The translations under genes were made by a program, and so were the position numbers. From assembly GCF_041381155.1 (NCBI RefSeq), contig NC_091143.1, forward strand, positions 37,280,496-37,344,495: a DNA stretch of 64,000 nt, given 5' to 3'. This document shows, one piece after another, positions 51,901-60,319 of this stretch. The stretch comes from Argopecten irradians. Its lineage: Eukaryota; Mollusca; Bivalvia; Pectinida; Pectinidae. How positions within the stretch are numbered: the stretch's first letter is position 1; each line of letters opens with the position of its first letter. The notes under the pieces were generated by a model. The model saw nothing but the letters and a program-made list of their open reading frames with translations, was not told where the DNA came from and did not search any database.

Positions 51901-52695
51901 AGAAAAATCCGTCTAAGCATTATGGTTATCGAGTGAACGACTTTATGAACAAACATCTTTGTGTCATAGGGCCCTAAACTGAACGGAATGGACCTCTTGG
52001 TACAAAAGAATGGCTCGGATTTCCTGCTAGTTGGTAGTGAAAATGTTGGCGCTCTCTTTCTTTATACCATCAACTCGACGAGCGGTGCGCCCATCCCCAA
52101 ATTTGAGAGCGCCCATCGCGCTGGTCGAACAGATTTTGTATGGAAAGAACTTTACGACATGGATGAGGCTGGGGACGCTTACATTTCCGCGATAGGGTAA
52201 ATATCTTTGTTACTATATGGCTCCGTTTTCCTCGTAGATTTCACTTTAAAAGCTTGCGCTATAGGAATCAAAATATCTAGGACAAGTTGAAGATTGATTG
52301 CCAAGCTTGCGGGTTGTGCAAGGGACATGTATTGTTTCAGCAATGCTGAGAATGCTTGTTGACAATTGGCCGTTGTAATCTTAGCATAGTCGTACCAAAA
52401 ATAGCGAAATATTGGCCTATGAAGTCGTGAGAATATTGAGGTGACTTTGAACAGCATCACAATATCGTCACATTTTGAGTGTATGAAAAGTGATTTATTA
52501 ATATATACTTTAAAGATACATCTGAAAACTGTAAATTGTTAATTTATTCAATGACGTTGTTTATCTTGAAGGTTGATCGCTCCGGCCGACAGTCCGACCA
52601 ATCAAGTGATAGCTTACGTCATCAGTACTGCGTCTGGTAGCGTCTCGCTCTACAGCATAGAGCAACACCCAAACCCAGATTTCATCTTCGGATAA
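42783..52695 (+). CDS. MSP130-like secreted protein (choice-of-anchor I family)
   Basis: Ten exons: 42783-42972, 43615-43854, 44956-45145, 46687-46825, 48751-48865, 49406-49585, 50139-50210, 50578-50828, 51970-52196, 52572-52695. All phases agree; 1728 nt gives 575 residues plus TAA. An N-terminal hydrophobic signal peptide (MTSTTVAVVLVCMFGGALA) precedes a repeat-rich extracellular domain with SYPDMLTYTPD..LLVANEGKPG, AVTADSRYAYITLQENNAIA, YLFTADEGAP and GRGFSVWD. These are hallmarks of the choice-of-anchor I / mesenchyme-specific cell-surface glycoprotein family. MSP130 proteins act in biomineralisation in echinoderms and have been reported in molluscs, with a proposed bacterial origin. Several NXS/T sites are present. 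The start is the ATG at 42783, because an acceptor-like ctttgaag just upstream suggests a 5'UTR intron. A calcification role here is inference. Confidence 0.9.
42973..43614. other. Intron 1 of the MSP130-like gene
   Basis: Unique AT-rich sequence; I see no array, TE terminus or coding segment. Confidence 0.5.
43615..43854 (+). CDS. MSP130-like exon 2
   Basis: Acceptor tatttccag, donor CCCAG|GTAAAT. Encodes LIHILDISDPTNPVRALTHE and GRPRDIAICGDEVAVAV, a typical family opening (..DISDP.NP..). Confidence 0.93.
43855..44955. other. Intron 2 of the MSP130-like gene
   Basis: No recognised repeat. A more GC-rich stretch at about 44580-44720 has no identifiable coding signal. Confidence 0.45.
44956..45145 (+). 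CDS. MSP130-like exon 3
   Basis: Acceptor gctccacag, donor GATCG|GTAGGT. Encodes SYPDMLTYTPDCDELLVANE, the most diagnostic motif of the family. Confidence 0.95.
45167..45542. mobile_element. TTAA MITE, AGATGCTCCACCGC family, copy 3
   Basis: Begins TTAAAGATGCTCCACCGCTG only 22 bp after the exon 3 donor and ends GACGGTGGAGTATCTTTAG, so the right TTAA has mutated. Internal cttcagttacaaaagttact matches the other copies. Confidence 0.85.
45779..46142. mobile_element. TTAA MITE, CTTTAAAGTGRACARTCGGG family, copy 2 (inverted)
   Basis: Right end TTGCCCGATTGTCCACTTTA then A; left end TTAAAAATGAATAGTCAGGC. Internal aaagcgaggctgcgtggaaa is the reverse complement of a segment of the copy at 11723-12067. 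Confidence 0.78.
46687..46825 (+). CDS. MSP130-like exon 4
   Basis: Acceptor ttctccacag, donor CTTCAG|GTAAGT. Encodes QGLEPEYIAVTADSRYAYIT (family motif EPEY.A...DG..A.V). Confidence 0.94.
46826..47491. other. Start of intron 4 of the MSP130-like gene
   Basis: AT-rich unique sequence with no recognised element before the MITE at 47492. Confidence 0.45.
47492..47855. mobile_element. TTAA MITE, AGATGCTCCACCGC family, copy 4 (inverted)
   Basis: TTAAAGATGCTCCACCGCCG at left and CAGCGGTGGAGCATCTTTAA at right with intact TTAA on both sides. Internal sequence is inverted relative to copies 1-3. Confidence 0.88.
47856..48750. other. Rest of intron 4 of the MSP130-like gene
   Basis: Moderately complex sequence with no identifiable element or coding segment on either strand. 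Confidence 0.45.
48751..48865 (+). CDS. MSP130-like exon 5
   Basis: Acceptor aacttcctag, donor GATGGAG|GTATGC. Begins ENNAIAKLSVADG. The exon end and donor are repeated in the following 250 bp of intron. Confidence 0.9.
48859..49110. repeat. Imperfect tandem repeats of the exon 5 end plus donor
   Basis: GTGGAGGTATGTACCAGTCA-type units start near 48862, 48957, 49041 and (mutated, gatggagttatg) 49096, with attcagtgtctcattttcct between them. The first is the real exon 5 boundary GATGGAG|GTATGCACCAG. Confidence 0.85.
49406..49585 (+). CDS. MSP130-like exon 6
   Basis: Acceptor tgtccacaag, donor TTGAGAG|GTAAGG. Encodes YPWVSLQQPDMAKTF and TYLFTADEGAPTTY. Its last ~27 nt plus donor are duplicated downstream. 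Confidence 0.92.
49561..49778. repeat. 109-bp tandem duplication across the exon 6 donor
   Basis: Two copies start at gccaagtcgg (49561 and 49670). Each has the exon 6 tail, cttttgagag|gta, then tacatagaactgttc..gataataaaatacatcat. The second copy's donor reads GTAGGG instead of GTAAGG. Confidence 0.93.
50139..50210 (+). CDS. MSP130-like exon 7 (72 nt)
   Basis: Acceptor tgttttag, donor ATGGCAG|GTAAAT. Encodes KKFDEARINNATFYSELGQE, including a potential N-glycosylation site (NAT). Confidence 0.85.
50578..50828 (+). CDS. MSP130-like exon 8
   Basis: Acceptor attacaacag, donor CAAATG|GTGGGG. Encodes HFGGRGFSVWDTSDMSLVWD (family motif GGRSFS..D..). Confidence 0.93.
50878..51150. mobile_element. 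ctctttgtttctggctttct element, copy 3
   Basis: Best match to copies at 24096 and 37633 (gcgttatcgtgacgtcacaa, attgatttggaaaaaa, gcattgaagtcactatt). Sits about 50 bp after the exon 8 donor. Confidence 0.75.
51151..51969. other. Rest of intron 8 of the MSP130-like gene
   Basis: Unique sequence without recognised element. Confidence 0.45.
51970..52196 (+). CDS. MSP130-like exon 9
   Basis: Acceptor tgtgtcatag, donor GATAGG|GTAAAT. Encodes LLVGSENVGALFLYTIN, then WKELYDMDEAGDAYISAIG. Confidence 0.93.
52572..52695 (+). CDS. MSP130-like exon 10 (stop codon)
   Basis: Acceptor atcttgaag, encodes NQVIAYVISTASGSVSLYSI and ends TAA at 52693-52695. No C-terminal hydrophobic segment for a GPI anchor is visible. 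Confidence 0.92.
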
Positions 52696-52763
52696 ACACC
52701 GGAAGTACATCCTATGTCTAATATATAACGTTTTTTCTCTTTCTGTGTGTTATACATTCTTCG

Positions 52764-52769
52764 AATAAA
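52764..52769 (+). terminator. Polyadenylation signal of the MSP130-like gene
   Basis: AATAAA 69 nt after the stop codon, followed by a T/G-rich stretch (attttcagttgttttggtg). Cleavage is expected near 52785. Confidence 0.75.
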
Positions 52770-52807
52770 GACAATTATTTTCAGTTGTTTTGGTGTACTT
52801 TTCCCGG

Positions 52808-52845
52808 TCACGTGTTCAGTGCCAAAGTGTTTTCCCCTTTTTCAG
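52808..52845 (-). CDS. Unrecognised gene, last coding exon
   Basis: Acceptor ttctaattgcag; encodes EKGENTLALNT and TGA at 52810-52808. The phase fits exon 5. No canonical AATAAA was found just downstream on the minus strand, so the 3' end is unset. Confidence 0.72.
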
Positions 52846-55356
52846 CTGCAATTAGAAAAAAATGATGTGTATAAGACAATAGATTATACAAATACAATTA
52901 TTTTGACAACAACACATCGTCTAAAGTCACGAAAGTTAGTTAAACGCTGTTGACCCCATCCGCCATACTCCAGGGGTTACTTTCACTGTCGTTATATCCA
53001 CCCATAAACTATCTCATAGTAAATCTGAAAGCAATCCAGGACAAACTTTGACCAATCACAGACCTGCAAAGATTACGGGCAGAGCGACGCCCAACTTCAA
53101 AGCAACACAGTCAACCACAGTTTACCGTTATTCGATTCTTTTGATTTACACCAAAGGAATTTTCTTTAGGCCTAAGTTTTGTCATTTGTTTCTTCTTGAA
53201 CTACCTTCAGTCTTAATATTATGAGATAGTTCAGAGGTGTATATAACGACAGTGATAGTAACCCCTGGAGTATTGAGGATGTTCTTACCCACACCTGTAC
53301 AAAGAGGACAGTTTGATCCCAGTCGTGGAAGTTCTTCTTCCGGTATGTTGACTCCGACATGAATGTAACCTTTATTTGCGTGACAATTTCGATCCACAAT
53401 TTGTTCCGAAATTTTCCATGGCGTCACTTCCGGTTCCTGTTCTACGGATGATTGTGTCTCGCTAGATGAGGACATGGAAACGCTATCCCGACTGGAGGTG
53501 TCGGAATCCGAGTCTAATTTACGATAATGTTGTAACGCGTTGTGTCCAACTGGAGAATAAATATATGATGGTTTTATTTACAAGAGACAGACATCAAACG
53601 ATCCAATATCACAACAATCAACTTAACAAAGCAAGAAAATCATGAGCAACCTCATCCAACAATTATAAAATATTAGACACAACTAGTCCAAAAAGTCCAA
53701 AAGTTTTACGTGCCGCACTAGACATCCCCGATACTCCATGGGTTCCTATCACTTACGAACTCTACATTCCTGTGCTATCTCATAGTAAAATTGGAGACAA
53801 CAGAACAGAACAGATATTTTAGCCCTTTGATATACATCAAAAGAGCCGTATAACCGTACACTGTGGTTGACTGTGTGACTTTGAAGTTGGGCGTCACTCT
53901 CTCTGTAGTTTACAAAGAACATTTTTGCAGGCCTGTGATTGGTTCAGGTTTGTTCCATTGAGCTGCCTTCAGTTTAACTAGGAGATAGTGTAGGGGTGTA
54001 GACATCGTGGGTGATCAGAACCCCTGGAGTATCGAGGATGGGCACAAGACAGCGTTAATATAATAAAATTGACATTCCGGAGTCATAAGGTGAACTTTCA
54101 TATCCTCTGACAAAGGTGAAAGGGTTACGGTTCATAAAAAATAAAAGTATGTACACCCTATCTTCAGCGTAGAAGCTGACAACCACCACACTATTTAGAT
54201 ACGTGTATGACCTGTTGTAAGTTAGGTTTCAGTCATGCGCCTTGCGAGAAGAGAAGGTTGGGTTACCTAGCATTTTCATTCCGTTCTTCCGTCTGGATGG
54301 CGGATACGTGCAGCGTTTCTGAGCTGTGGTTAAGGCTTGGCCGACCTCCTCCTCCTTGTCTAACTGTAACGGGTCAAAAAGGTTTGTCATGCTCATCGAC
54401 GTACGTCGGCAGTACAACACGCGTCGGTGTTTGAAGCATAGGTCTTCGTCTTACAGTGTAAAACAGAAATGAAACAGAATTAACATGATTAAATACGGAA
54501 GTAAAATGAACTAAACAAATCAGGTTGCCTTTTGGTGGCATAGACGGTGCGTTTGTTATCAAGAATTACATGTACTTACCACATTGCCGATGATTTTCAA
54601 CTCGTTTGATCAGGCTTATGACCCATGAAATAATGCGGAAAATATCTGACAGCCATAGGTTTACACTGGCAATTTTCTTCCTCGTATTTATATAATAAAT
54701 TACCACAGTTGTTATCGATGTACAATGCAATAAGGTCAAACACAGCAAAATAATCGATTCTAATTTCGAAATAATCATGATGCGTAATATGATTTTTTAG
54801 GTGGATGTGCGTAACTTATATTATTTGTTTGGGTGGTTGTGCGTAACTAATATAATTGGCTGGGTGGTTGTGCGTAACTTATATACATTTGTAATTGACT
54901 GGGTGGTTGTGCGTAACTTATATAATTGGCTTGGTGGTTGTGCGTAGCTAATACAATTGGTTGGGTGGTTGTGCGGAACTTAAATAATTGGCTGGGTCTT
55001 TAAGCGGAACTTATATATTTGGTTGGGAGGTTGTGCGTAACTTGTATAATTGACTTATAAACTTCGCCGCGTATATGATCGTTAACTCTGAAGATCAAGG
55101 GTGATCAACATGTACATTTTGTATGCACAACTTACCGACCGGAGACAAATGGCCAATAAGACGTGTTACCGTTTTGGAACTTTGTAATATCATTTACGAT
55201 TTAGTTGGCTATATTTATCCAAGTAAGAATCGTCTACATGGCATATCGCTCCCTACCTCTCCAAGTACCTCCCTCCACCTGGCCCGGGTTTGATGTGTGT
55301 GACTGTTCAATGTCAGATTTCACTTCCTCGTTGGGAAATGTGGCTAATTCAATCTA

Positions 55357-55390
<34 letters not shown>

Positions 55391-58105
55391 AGTACAGCTC
55401 TATTTCTTAAGTGACGCTGTGAATATGTTATTTACAAAGGGTAACATCATCCTCGTAGTCGACATTCTAGGGGTTACTATCACTGTTGTAATATCCATCC
55501 CTGGACTATCTCATAGAAAACCAGAAGGCACCGTCTGCGACAACTGATGAGCGGTTAATTTGGTCCTTTATAAAAAGAAACGAATAATGGTACTTTGTGG
55601 TTGACTGTATTTGTGACTTTGAAGTTCGACGTCGCTTTCTGTTTCCTTCAAATGGAGTTTCTACAGACCTGCGATTGTTTTGTTTTCCTTGGCTGTTTTC
55701 AGTTTTAGTATGAGATAGTCCAGGGGTGGATGTAACGACATTGCTAGTAACCCCTGGAGTATTGAGGATTCGTGCAGTATAAACCTGTACACAGGGATAT
55801 GACGGGTCGTCTTCGAAAGTCGAAATCTAGATCGATGTCGATGTTTCATTGAACAATATTATATCCTTTTGGGAAAATATTTGAAAATACCAATACAATT
55901 TAACTAGGGTACCTATGCCATACATAATGCACCTTTTAATTATATCAATTATATGTGACTTCTTGTAGAAGTGGAATCTAAGAATATTGTCTGACTTTTA
56001 TAAAATTCAATTGGCTTTTGTCTTGATAGTGAACCGTTTTAATGCTTTCTTTTGAACAAGAAGCTCCTCATTTTAAAATATAAAAAATATGGTATTACAC
56101 ATTTTTAAGCAAAACAAAAAGCGTATTGAATTCAAGAGTTAACAGAGATGATAGTACAAACATGTACAATGTACTAAGCTGCGATGACGTAGTTCTGGAC
56201 GACAGACAAAAGATTTCTCGTCAGAACGGAGTGGAGGCAATCGGGAACCTTCGGCACTTTCCGTAAACGAATTCTTTCAAGACTACCCGAGGAGTTCCGA
56301 TTGGGAGTGGAGGTATAGGAGATTTCAGAAAAGATGGCGATGACGTCACACAAAGGTACATCCGGGCGCTCAAAGGTACAACTCCGTATATCTGTACACA
56401 TAAGCATGTGGGAACACAGCCGCTTGAGATGTTTGTTTACATTTTATTGTAATAAATAGTACGGCAATCCGAGAACCATTGCGTTATTTTAATTTTTAAA
56501 AGTGTAAATAATAATATTTAACAATATTATATAAATATAAACATCTGGCATTCATATATTTTACTCTGTTTATACTCCATTTTCGACCGCCACGAGAAAA
56601 AAACAAGGTCGCCATTAGACTTACGTATAAACATTGACAGAATATTAAAAATATCAGCTTGAAATTATAAATTTAATTCCAAGTTTCCCGAAATATCATA
56701 CTGACATTTTAATAAGCGATTACTGTTGTCTAAGTCTTACTTGGTAAACACCTTACGATGTGTGATTATGACCAAACTAAAATTTACCCCAAGCGCACGG
56801 CAGCCATTACGTACAGTACTGCCGAGATCCCGAATTTCGTCATTTTTCAGAGTCACAAAATTACGTATTTTGGATAACTTTTTCGTCAGAAATTTTGGAA
56901 TTTAGTTAATGACATACAAATGAGTCAGTTTATAGTTACTTTTTATAATATTTTAAAACAAAACTTCCGAGTAATTTAGGATTCTCGAAGCCGTGCGCAA
57001 TGTGTCCTGGTCGGCATTTACAGTACTACGATCTAGCTATATTGTAGTCTATCTAACATGTATTCAAATTATTTAAAAGTAACATCACTTCAATGTGGGA
57101 CTTCACATAGCAGCCCATGGAATAAAAGTGACCAAAAATTAAAAAAAAACTCTCTACAGCATGAAATTGAACGATTTCACCATTTTATTTTTTCGAGATA
57201 TCGGCAGCCATACTGTACATGTACGTGCACGTACATGTACTTATAGATCTGCATTTACGTGTAACACAGTGACTTATACCATTCCTTTAAAACAAGATTT
57301 ACATGGAAAATAACGAAATATATATATTTTACAAGTACTTATTGAGATATGTGTTGGTAATTACGTATTAATATTATTAATTTCCCAACTATGGGCTGTG
57401 GCCCGAGGTGATCTACCAGCGAAGCCATGCACGAGCGGCCGTGGTCTGGCCAGGTGGTTCACATTCGTTATATTTATATTAAATAGTATTGTGAACAGCT
57501 TTTTCATGTATAACAGAAACAAAATACATTGAAATCAGTTATCCATTCATAACTTTTTTCACTACATGGATTTCTACGTGTGAACAAAAAAACGGGTACT
57601 TGTGACGGCCCGGCACCGCTTCGCAAGCTGGCTTCAACACTAAATCTACAGATATATTTAGCAATAAACAATTGTAAATATAAAAATATAAATGTCTGTC
57701 AACCTCTGAAACAATCAGAAAACATTCTAAAATCAGAATTTGCAAGTATGAAAGTGTATACTTTTGTCAACGTATCGATTGTGTAGCAGGGATGTACGTA
57801 TCTGTTATTGTTTTTATTAGTCGCCATACTGTGTTTGTACCTTTGAGGACCCGGATGTAAACTTTCTGTGACGTCACGCCATCTTTTCTGAAATGGAGGT
57901 ATACGCATACATTACCAAATCTATATTTGGAGCTATGGTAGTTGCGCTTACCGATTGGCTGTCTCCTTTGTTGTCTAAGGACTCGTTGGTAAATGGTTGA
58001 TAGTTGACACGAGGCGGACTAGAGTTGTCTCCCTCTTTTTCCCTTACACAACAGCAAGAAAACACATAACGACGGACAGACATCTCCAGTGGATTCAAAT
58101 CATTT
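52808..58105 (-). CDS. Unrecognised 252-residue protein, six coding exons
   Basis: Exons (coding): 57952-58083, 55269-55353, 54580-54645, 54267-54449, 53295-53549, 52808-52845. All junctions are GT-AG, phases agree, and 759 nt gives 252 codons plus stop. The first exon begins at acceptor ttgttatag (exon start 58105), so a 5'UTR exon lies further right. Visible features: an N-terminal cysteine cluster (MSVRRYVFSCCCVREKEG) that could be palmitoylated; a predicted helix (IFRIISWVISLIKRVENHRQ) directly followed by a Cys/Arg-rich stretch (CDEDLCFKHRRVLYCRR); a Ser-rich acidic linker (LDSDSDTSSRDSVSMSSSSE); and a C-terminal CPLC pair. I do not recognise the family. It is a possible membrane-associated regulator, but that is speculation. 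It converges on and overlaps the MSP130-like 3' end. Confidence 0.8.
52957..53281. mobile_element. CTCCAGGGGTTAC MITE, copy 2
   Basis: CATCCGCCATACTCCAGGGG at left; CCCCTGGAGTATTGAGGATG at right. Inverted similarity extends about 60 bp inward (taaactatctcata / tatgagatagttca). 325 bp, noncoding. Confidence 0.88.
53295..53549 (-). CDS. Unrecognised gene, exon 5
   Basis: Encodes GHNALQHYRKLDSDSDTSSR, then HANKGYIHVGVNIPEEELPR and NCPLCT. Acceptor attctccag, donor TGTACAG|GTGTGG. A MITE ends only 13 bp inside the intron. Confidence 0.82.
53723..54040. mobile_element. CTCCAGGGGTTAC MITE, copy 3
   Basis: CATCCCCGATACTCCATGGG at left; CCCCTGGAGTATCGAGGATG at right, with internal gactttgaagttgggcgtca shared with other copies. 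In the intron between exons 4 and 5 of the unrecognised gene. Confidence 0.87.
54267..54449 (-). CDS. Unrecognised gene, exon 4
   Basis: Encodes EDLCFKHRRVLYCRRTSMSM and then QALTTAQKRCTYPPSRRKNG. Acceptor acactgtaag, donor ATGCTAG|GTAACC. Confidence 0.8.
54580..54645 (-). CDS. Unrecognised gene, exon 3 (66 nt)
   Basis: Encodes IFRIISWVISLIKRVENHRQ. Acceptor ggctgtcag, donor AATGTG|GTAAGT. Confidence 0.78.
54790..55055. repeat. ~34-bp degenerate tandem repeat
   Basis: About eight units of gggtggttgtgcgtaactta and tataattggct with length changes. In the intron between exons 2 and 3 of the unrecognised gene, not touching either splice site. Confidence 0.88.
55269..55353 (-). CDS. Unrecognised gene, exon 2
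   Basis: Encodes IELATFPNEEVKSDIEQSHT. Donor GGAG|GTACTT. The acceptor tract is a run of about 30 T (55358-55387) followed by gtag. Confidence 0.75.
55358..55387. repeat. A30 homopolymer serving as polypyrimidine tract
   Basis: On the gene strand this is about 30 T ending gtag, the acceptor of exon 2 of the unrecognised gene. Its length is probably variable. Confidence 0.75.
55448..55770. mobile_element. CTCCAGGGGTTAC MITE, copy 4
   Basis: Left end CATCCTCGTAGTCGACATTC then TAGGGGTTAC (slightly rearranged); right end CCCCTGGAGTATTGAGGAT. Internal motifs gactttgaagttcgacgtcg and gacctgcgattg match the other copies. Confidence 0.83.
56320..57900. mobile_element. Candidate ~1.6-kb element with inverted CRE-containing arms
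   Basis: The left segment cagaaaagatggcgatgacg..gtacatccgg..ctcaaaggtac is the imperfect reverse complement of the right segment gtacctttgag..cccggatgt..gtgacgtcacgccatctttt. The interior is noncoding and contains a 26-bp perfect palindrome at 57215-57240. Ends and target duplication are not resolved. Confidence 0.5.
57952..58105 (-). CDS. Unrecognised gene, exon with start codon
   Basis: Start ATG at 58083-58081, 44 codons, donor CAATCG|GTAAGC. An upstream ATG immediately followed by ATT TGA makes a two-codon upstream ORF in the same exon, at about 58103-58095. Confidence 0.78.
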
Positions 58106-58698
58106 CTATAACAAAAAATAAACATTTACATAATTTGGTCCTGTTTGAACATATAAGCATGTTTCAATTACGATTTATCCCCAAATATTTTTTACAAAAA
58201 GGAATCTTCAGGTTTAATATTTCATGGTTGGTTTGTCAGTTAGCAATGCATAACGTGACACTTTTGATTTGAAAGATAATTGTGAAAAAAAATTGTCAGT
58301 AGTGCGTATATTTATAAAAAGAGAGTTTTGAAGCATGGACGGTCCAGCTCTGTGAATACTCAAAATGAAACACCTCCTAAATAAGGTTTGATTAATACAT
58401 AATAAATTAATAAGAAATGATTGAATTTATATGGTATTTTAGGATTGTCGTACGACGTCGTTTCCCGGACATTTTTTCTCATAATTTCATTATTTTCATG
58501 TTTAAATAGGCTAGGGATAATACGCAGCAAGAAAGACAAAAAGATATCAAAATTATCACTGTCATGTAGGACAGTTGAACTGTACAGATCGTTGTTCGGT
58601 GGTTTTCTCCGGGTACTCCGGCTTTCATCCACCAACAAACCTGACACGCCCGTAATTAAATGACATTGGATGTTTATTTAAAGGACGTTAACAATTCC

Positions 58699-60022
58699 TA
58701 TGGCAAGCCGTTTGGGTTTTAACCTATTGAAATGAAGATATCTCTATTTAATTAAAGATATCTCTATTTGAATAAAGATATGTCATATTTAAATACAGAT
58801 ATTTTTAATACAGATATTTTTATTTCTACTGAAAATAGATATATCTTCTTTTAAATTACAGATATCTCTATTTCAAATTCAGATATCTCTATTTGAATTA
58901 CAGATATCTTTAATCTTAATTGAGATATCTTTATTTTAAATAGAGATATCTTTAATTATTGTCCAATTAAGATATCTTTATTTGAAATAGAGATACCGTT
59001 CTCTATTTGAATTAAAAAATATCCTTATTTACAAAAAATATATCTTTAATTTTGTTTATATAGATATGTCTTCATTTTAAATACAGATATCTCTAATTCA
59101 AATGCAGATATCTCTATTTAAAATAGAGATATCTTTAATTGAATTAGAGATATCTGCAATTACTTTGCAATACAGATATCTCTATTTAAAATGGAGATAT
59201 CTCTATTTGAATTAAAGATATTTGTATTTACATTTGTTTGCTCAGTACGAAGATTAATTTTTAAACACAAAGAAAATAATGATTACTCCCTAATCCTGAT
59301 CAATGTTAATGAAACGCTTTTAATTGAATTGGATGTTAAGAATCCATATGCATGTATGATAACTGTAGGTCTATTAAACGATAAACTTGCTATTTGGAGG
59401 GGATTTCTTAAGAACAGGACATGGCAACTGCTCTCTGGAAAACAGCGACCTGTTGCAGCTATAATTGAATAATATTGAAAGCGGAAACGTTGTAACACCG
59501 TCTGCATTCCCCGCCATATTTTGCGTCACTACTACTTTACTTCCGTCATGCGAAAAACGGAGAGTCAAGGGAGCAGTCGTTTTTCCTATTTGATAGTTAA
59601 ATACAGATATCTCTATTTCATGTCAAATAAAGATATCTTTAATTCAAATAGAGATATCTGCATTTGAAATAGAGATATCTTTAATTGAATTAGATATATC
59701 TGTATTTGAATTAGAGATATCTGTATTTGAATTAAAGAAATCTTTATTTAAATGCAGATATCTTTAATTGAATTAGAGATATCTGTATTTGAATTAGAGA
59801 TATCTCTATTTCGTGTTTAAATAGAGGTATATGTAATTCAAATACAGATATCTCTAATTCAAATACAGATATCCCTAATTCAATTAAATATATCTCTATT
59901 TCAATTACAGATATCTCTAATTCAAATGCAGATGTCTCTAATAGTTGTTGAAATCCAGATATCTTTATTTTGAAAACAGATATCTTCATTTCAATAGGTA
60001 AAAACCCAAACGGCTTACCATA
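58699..60022. mobile_element. Fold-back element with GATATC-rich subterminal arrays
   Basis: Outer termini TATGGCAAGCCGTTTGGGTT and AACCCAAACGGCTTACCATA are inverted complements over about 46 bp, flanked by a perfect 6-bp AATTCC duplication (58693-58698 and 60023-60028). Both arms consist of ~20-bp units of AGATATCTCTAATTGAATTA type. The centre (about 59225-59595) is unique and has a 93-codon frame with no known family. Confidence 0.85.
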
Positions 60023-60194
60023 AATTCCTCCGTTCAAAATAAGCAACTGTAGAGTTCAGCTTATCTAAAGATTTACAATGTACCGAAACACTACATACAA
60101 TACTACATGTACATGTATCATATGTAAATGTTTGAAGTTGTGATGAACACCGAGCGAGTCTGAGTTGATTAAACAATAGGCAAATTGTACTTAC

Positions 60195-60310
60195 AGCAAT
60201 ATACAGACATACTCACTATTACTGAAAGGAGACGACACCGGAAATCAAAGATTCGAAGAAACCGGAAATGAACAAACATGTGATTCGACGTCATCGTCTA
60301 TGACGTCATA
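60195..60310 (-). promoter_or_regulatory. Candidate promoter/first exon of the unrecognised gene: CRE and ETS sites
   Basis: Perfect CRE TGACGTCA at 60301-60308 and a near-CRE CGACGTCA at 60286-60293. ETS-type ACCGGAAAT lies at 60237 and 60261. A donor-like GCT|GTAAGT on the minus strand ends at 60195, which would splice to 58105. The role is inferred from position. Confidence 0.5.
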
Positions 60311-60319
60311 AAGCATCAA

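Noticed and set aside
53182..53294. Extension of exon 5 of the unrecognised gene past 53295
   Set aside because: The frame runs into the MITE terminus; the GTGTGG donor at 53294 and the exon at 52845 give a clean join.
59191..59472. 93-codon frame in the core of the fold-back element
   Set aside because: No transposase motif or known family; kept only as a note on the element.
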